Origin: a virus
Strand: one strand, 5' to 3'
IMG/VR virus record: IMGVR_UViG_3300013094_000017
Coordinates: 186,001 to 250,000 of that record
Length of the DNA stretch: 64,000 nucleotides
Both the position numbers and the translations under genes were made by a program. The stretch's first letter is position 1, and each line of letters starts with the position of its first letter. The notes under the pieces were generated by a model. That model worked only from the letters and a program-made list of their open reading frames with translations, was not told the DNA's origin and did not search any database. Below are positions 61,773 to 64,000 of the stretch, one piece after another.

Positions 61773-62453
61773 ATGAGAGCTAGAGAATTTATTATTGAAA
61801 ACAAGCGAGGTACACCAGAGGTTTTCCTAGATATGGATGGTGTCCTTGCTGACTTTTTTGCAGAGTATGCTAACCTAGCAGGAGTGAAAAGCGGTAGCTA
61901 TCGTGACATTCCTCCAGCTAAAGCAGATCCAACGCTACAAAAAATGGTGGGCACTGATTTCTTTGCCCGCCTTCCTAAATTTCCAAGTACTGACAGTCTA
62001 GTCAGTATGACAGTAAAGATGTTTGGACACTATCATATTTGCAGTAGCCCATTACGTGGCGACTTTGAAGGTAGTGAAAAATACAAAAAGATTTGGATCA
62101 AACAACATTTGAATCCACAACCAGTAGACATCCTTATTACACCAAACAAAGCCAAATATGCAGTACAAGCAGATGGTACTCCAAACATCTTAATTGATGA
62201 CCGTGGTAGTAACATCAGTGCTTGGGAAGCCGCAGGCGGAGTTGGTATTAAATATCAAGCAGATGAAGATGGTCTTGATGTAGTATTAGCAGGCTTCAAG
62301 CGTGCAGTAGATATCGTCAAAGGTCGTATGAAACACGAGCCACAGCAACTGACCAGCAAAGATAGATCAAGTGGCAAACTAATTGCCAAGAGTGGCGATG
62401 AAGAAGAACATCCAAGTTCGCCAGCAGATCTAAAGAATAAAGAAGTAGCATAA
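61773..62453 (+). CDS. HAD 5'(3')-deoxyribonucleotidase-like, CTS-like start
   Basis: 226 aa. MRAREFIIEN resembles a capsid-targeting sequence. Then HAD motif I VFLDMDGVLADFFAEYANLA (nucleophile Asp20), motif II HICSSPLRG near 90, motif III lysine in PNKAKYAV and motif IV NILIDDRGSNISAW near 140, as in NT5C-type nucleotidases. A disordered polar tail follows residue 190. The late promoter and N-terminus suggest packaging in the head; that is inference. Confidence 0.8.
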   Translation: MRAREFIIENKRGTPEVFLDMDGVLADFFAEYANLAGVKSGSYRDIPPAKADPTLQKMVGTDFFARLPKFPSTDSLVSMTVKMFGHYHICSSPLRGDFEGSEKYKKIWIKQHLNPQPVDILITPNKAKYAVQADGTPNILIDDRGSNISAWEAAGGVGIKYQADEDGLDVVLAGFKRAVDIVKGRMKHEPQQLTSKDRSSGKLIAKSGDEEEHPSSPADLKNKEVA

Positions 62454-62454
62454 G

Positions 62455-62461
62455 GTAAATA
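62455..62461 (+). promoter_or_regulatory. Late promoter
   Basis: GTAAATA, 5 nt before ATG 62467. Confidence 0.6.
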
Positions 62462-62466
62462 CTTGT

Positions 62467-63174
62467 ATGAGAGCAAATGAATTAATATCAGAAATGGGTT
62501 GGGGCGCAGACAGCCAAAAAGCAGGCACTGAACAAAATGCCCGTGATTGGGAACATGTTATGGCCAAACATACTAACAGTAGCCCAGAGGTCAAAACAAT
62601 CTTAAAGATGCTACGCCAAGGCAATTGGAAAGCAGCCTACGCTGAGAAAGAAGCCCTAGGTAACGGTGGCAAGAGTGTTGACTTTTGGCTAGCACATGCC
62701 AAGAAACAAGGCTATACAGAATCACTTGAAAAACGTCTTGCAGAAGAAATCGATCAAGACGAGTATACCAACGAAGCAGACATGGTGCAGAGTAATTTAC
62801 ACACTATTATCCGTATGGCAGAAGAATTAAGCAAGATCCTAGAAGTTAACGAAGATATGGCAGAATGGGCTCAAGAAAAGATTGCCGTGGTTAAATCTAT
62901 GATTGTTACTGTTGGAGATTATATCATCAGCCAACATGAACAGGGTAATGTACAACATACAGACGAAGAATTTGAACTAGATGAAAAGACATCACCTAAA
63001 CTATGCCGCAGTGGTAAACGTCTAGGACGTAGCGACTATTCAAGTTGCGTATCACAAGGGTTAAGAGCCCACACATCAAAAGGTAAAGGCCATACAGATG
63101 GACATGGCAACTATCTAAAAGGTAAGAAAGCCAAAAGTACTAGATACGGTGGCGATGTACCTGACTACAGCTAA
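62467..63174 (+). CDS. Putative head-associated protein with CTS-like start
   Basis: 235 aa. MRANELISEM mirrors the preceding protein's start. Helical body (NTIIRMAEELSKILEVNEDM type region near residues 115-150) and a basic, Gly/Ser-rich C-terminus (CRSGKRLGRSDYSSCVSQGL; HGNYLKGKKAKSTRYGG) that could bind DNA. Probably packaged or prohead-associated; function unknown. Confidence 0.6.
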   Translation: MRANELISEMGWGADSQKAGTEQNARDWEHVMAKHTNSSPEVKTILKMLRQGNWKAAYAEKEALGNGGKSVDFWLAHAKKQGYTESLEKRLAEEIDQDEYTNEADMVQSNLHTIIRMAEELSKILEVNEDMAEWAQEKIAVVKSMIVTVGDYIISQHEQGNVQHTDEEFELDEKTSPKLCRSGKRLGRSDYSSCVSQGLRAHTSKGKGHTDGHGNYLKGKKAKSTRYGGDVPDYS

Positions 63175-63200
63175 CACAAATAATCAAGCCCATTTAGGGC

Positions 63201-63229
63201 TTGACTTATATCTGCATCTATGCTACTAT
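63201..63229 (+). promoter_or_regulatory. Promoter of Gly-rich protein
   Basis: TTGACT, 17 bp, TACTAT. The -35 overlaps a CAAGCCC/GGGCTTG hairpin that may end the upstream transcript. A TATAAATA late box follows at 63235. Confidence 0.68.
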
Positions 63230-63234
63230 TATGT

Positions 63235-63242
63235 TATAAATA
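63235..63242 (+). promoter_or_regulatory. Late promoter
   Basis: TATAAATA, 31 nt before ATG 63274; leader contains AAGGAG. Confidence 0.6.
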
Positions 63243-63273
63243 TCTTTAGTAAACCTTTTCAAGGAGTAAGATA

Positions 63274-63612
63274 ATGAAAAAACTATTAGTAGCTCTAGTA
63301 TTAACAATGTTCGCAACATCAGCAATGGCACATGGATACGGTCGCGGAGGATATTATGGCGGGTACCACGGTGGATACGGTGGCGGTTATGGTTGGGTCG
63401 CACCATTAGCAATCGGCGGGTTGATTGGATATGAATTATCACAACCACGAACAGTCGTAGTTACACCTCCTCCTGTGGTATATCAACAACAACCTATTAT
63501 CGTACAACAAGCCCCTAGTGTGTTGCCTCCAGCACCGTACGGTTATCACTACGAAAATATGTTAGATGCTAATTGTAACTGCTATAAAACTGTGTTAGTA
63601 GTCAATCAATAA
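63274..63612 (+). CDS. Secreted Gly/Tyr-rich protein
   Basis: 112 aa. Signal peptide [19 protein letters not shown] with A-M-A|H cleavage, a GYG-repeat stretch (residues 20-41), a hydrophobic piece ([12 protein letters not shown]) and a Pro/Gln-rich region. Looks like bacterial periplasmic glycine-zipper or YXWGXW-type proteins, so likely host-derived. Role in the phage unknown. Confidence 0.72.
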   Translation: MKKLLVALVLTMFATSAMAHGYGRGGYYGGYHGGYGGGYGWVAPLAIGGLIGYELSQPRTVVVTPPPVVYQQQPIIVQQAPSVLPPAPYGYHYENMLDANCNCYKTVLVVNQ

Positions 63613-63944
63613 TGGTACCTACAATAACAGTAACTGAATCAGCAGTTAATAAAGTAAGCAAACTATTAGCCGACGAAGGTAATCCCAATCTTAAACTACG
63701 CATCTTTGTCGAAGGTGGCGGATGCACAGGATTCCAATATGGATTTACCTTTGAAGAAAATCAAAACGATGATGACTTTGTTATCACTCAAAATGAAGTT
63801 ACATTCTTAGTTGATACTATGAGCTATCAGTATATGGTTGGTTCGGAAATAGATTATACAGAAAGTCTAATGGGTAGCCAATTCCAAATACGTAATCCTA
63901 ATAGTATCGGAACTTGCGGTTGCGGAAGTAGTTTCGCAGTATAA
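63612..63944 (+). CDS. A-type iron-sulfur carrier (ErpA/IscA-like)
   Basis: 110 aa, the usual family length. Three conserved Cys: [12 protein letters not shown] (Cys38) and GTCGCGSSF (CGC near 102). Carries Fe-S clusters to apoproteins. Similar genes occur in T4-like marine phages as auxiliary genes. One-base overlap with the gene before and TAATG with the gene after. Confidence 0.93.
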   Translation: MVPTITVTESAVNKVSKLLADEGNPNLKLRIFVEGGGCTGFQYGFTFEENQNDDDFVITQNEVTFLVDTMSYQYMVGSEIDYTESLMGSQFQIRNPNSIGTCGCGSSFAV

Positions 63945-64000
63945 TGCTATATCAAGCACTGAAACCATATTCTATCCTATTGCAACATGACGAAACTCGC
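63944..64000 (+). CDS. Start of unidentified gene, partial
   Basis: 19 codons visible ([19 protein letters not shown]) before the window ends. TAATG overlap with the Fe-S carrier gene suggests coupling. Confidence 0.5.
   Translation, partial: MLYQALKPYSILLQHDETR

Noticed and set aside
1-64000. Cyanophage (photosynthesis-type) origin
   Set aside because: Several proteins resemble T4-like marine phages, but no psbA, hli, talC or similar genes are seen and the fhs and promoter set do not point to cyanobacteria.

Overview
The window is part of the genome of a large T4-like myovirus (Caudoviricetes). The support is co-linear T4-type modules: neck proteins gp13/gp14, sheath terminator gp15, sheath gp18, tube gp19, gp54-like tube initiator, gp4, terminase gp16/gp17, SSB gp32, UvsX/UvsY/UvsW, primase gp61, helicase gp41 and a gp1-type dNMP kinase. 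DNA is AT-rich. No photosynthesis genes are seen, so a cyanobacterial host is not supported. The consensus sigma70 promoters, Shine-Dalgarno sites and a formate-tetrahydrofolate ligase suit a Gram-negative heterotroph, possibly a C1-using aquatic proteobacterium; that host guess is inference only.

Layout. 0-17 kb: virion and packaging genes, mostly plus strand, read from T4-type late promoters (TAAATA). 17-31 kb: gp32, recombination (UvsX/UvsY/UvsW), a gp62-like protein, a very small DnaE-like polymerase core, primase and helicase, interrupted by HNH and GIY-YIG homing endonuclease genes. 31-33 kb: glycosyltransferase-like genes on the minus strand. 34-46.3 kb: about 40 small minus-strand accessory genes served by about two dozen nearly identical sigma70-type promoters with a fixed 17-bp spacer and a shared leader; this is the early region. 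It encodes an AAA+ ATPase, a DksA/TraR-like zinc finger, an Api92-like protein and a SleB-type hydrolase. 46.4-47.8 kb: an RNA cluster with an intact tRNA(CAU), a tRNA gene split by an HNH ORF, and an 80-nt cloverleaf-like RNA. 47.8-49 kb: an omega-like RNA polymerase subunit gene and an 850-bp non-coding region of TATAC-rich repeats and iterons, a candidate origin or control region. 49-58.3 kb: plus-strand operons of tiny membrane proteins and at least thirteen small proteins sharing a C-terminal MFxLKW-type signature, with fhs in the middle. 58.5-64 kb: two more glycosyltransferase-like genes, a GIY-YIG gene, a secreted SleB hydrolase, an HAD nucleotidase, a probable head-associated protein, a secreted Gly-rich protein and an A-type Fe-S carrier.

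How it works together (inference): host RNA polymerase reads the early promoters; phage omega-like and DksA-like proteins may retune it; late genes are read from TAAATA promoters, most of them exactly 5 nt before AUG with no Shine-Dalgarno site, implying leaderless late mRNAs. The most interesting candidates for new biology are the LKW paralogue array, the dyad-containing early promoters, the 5'-terminal hairpins of the two GIY-YIG transcripts, the cloverleaf RNA, the mini-DnaE and the AUU start codons.
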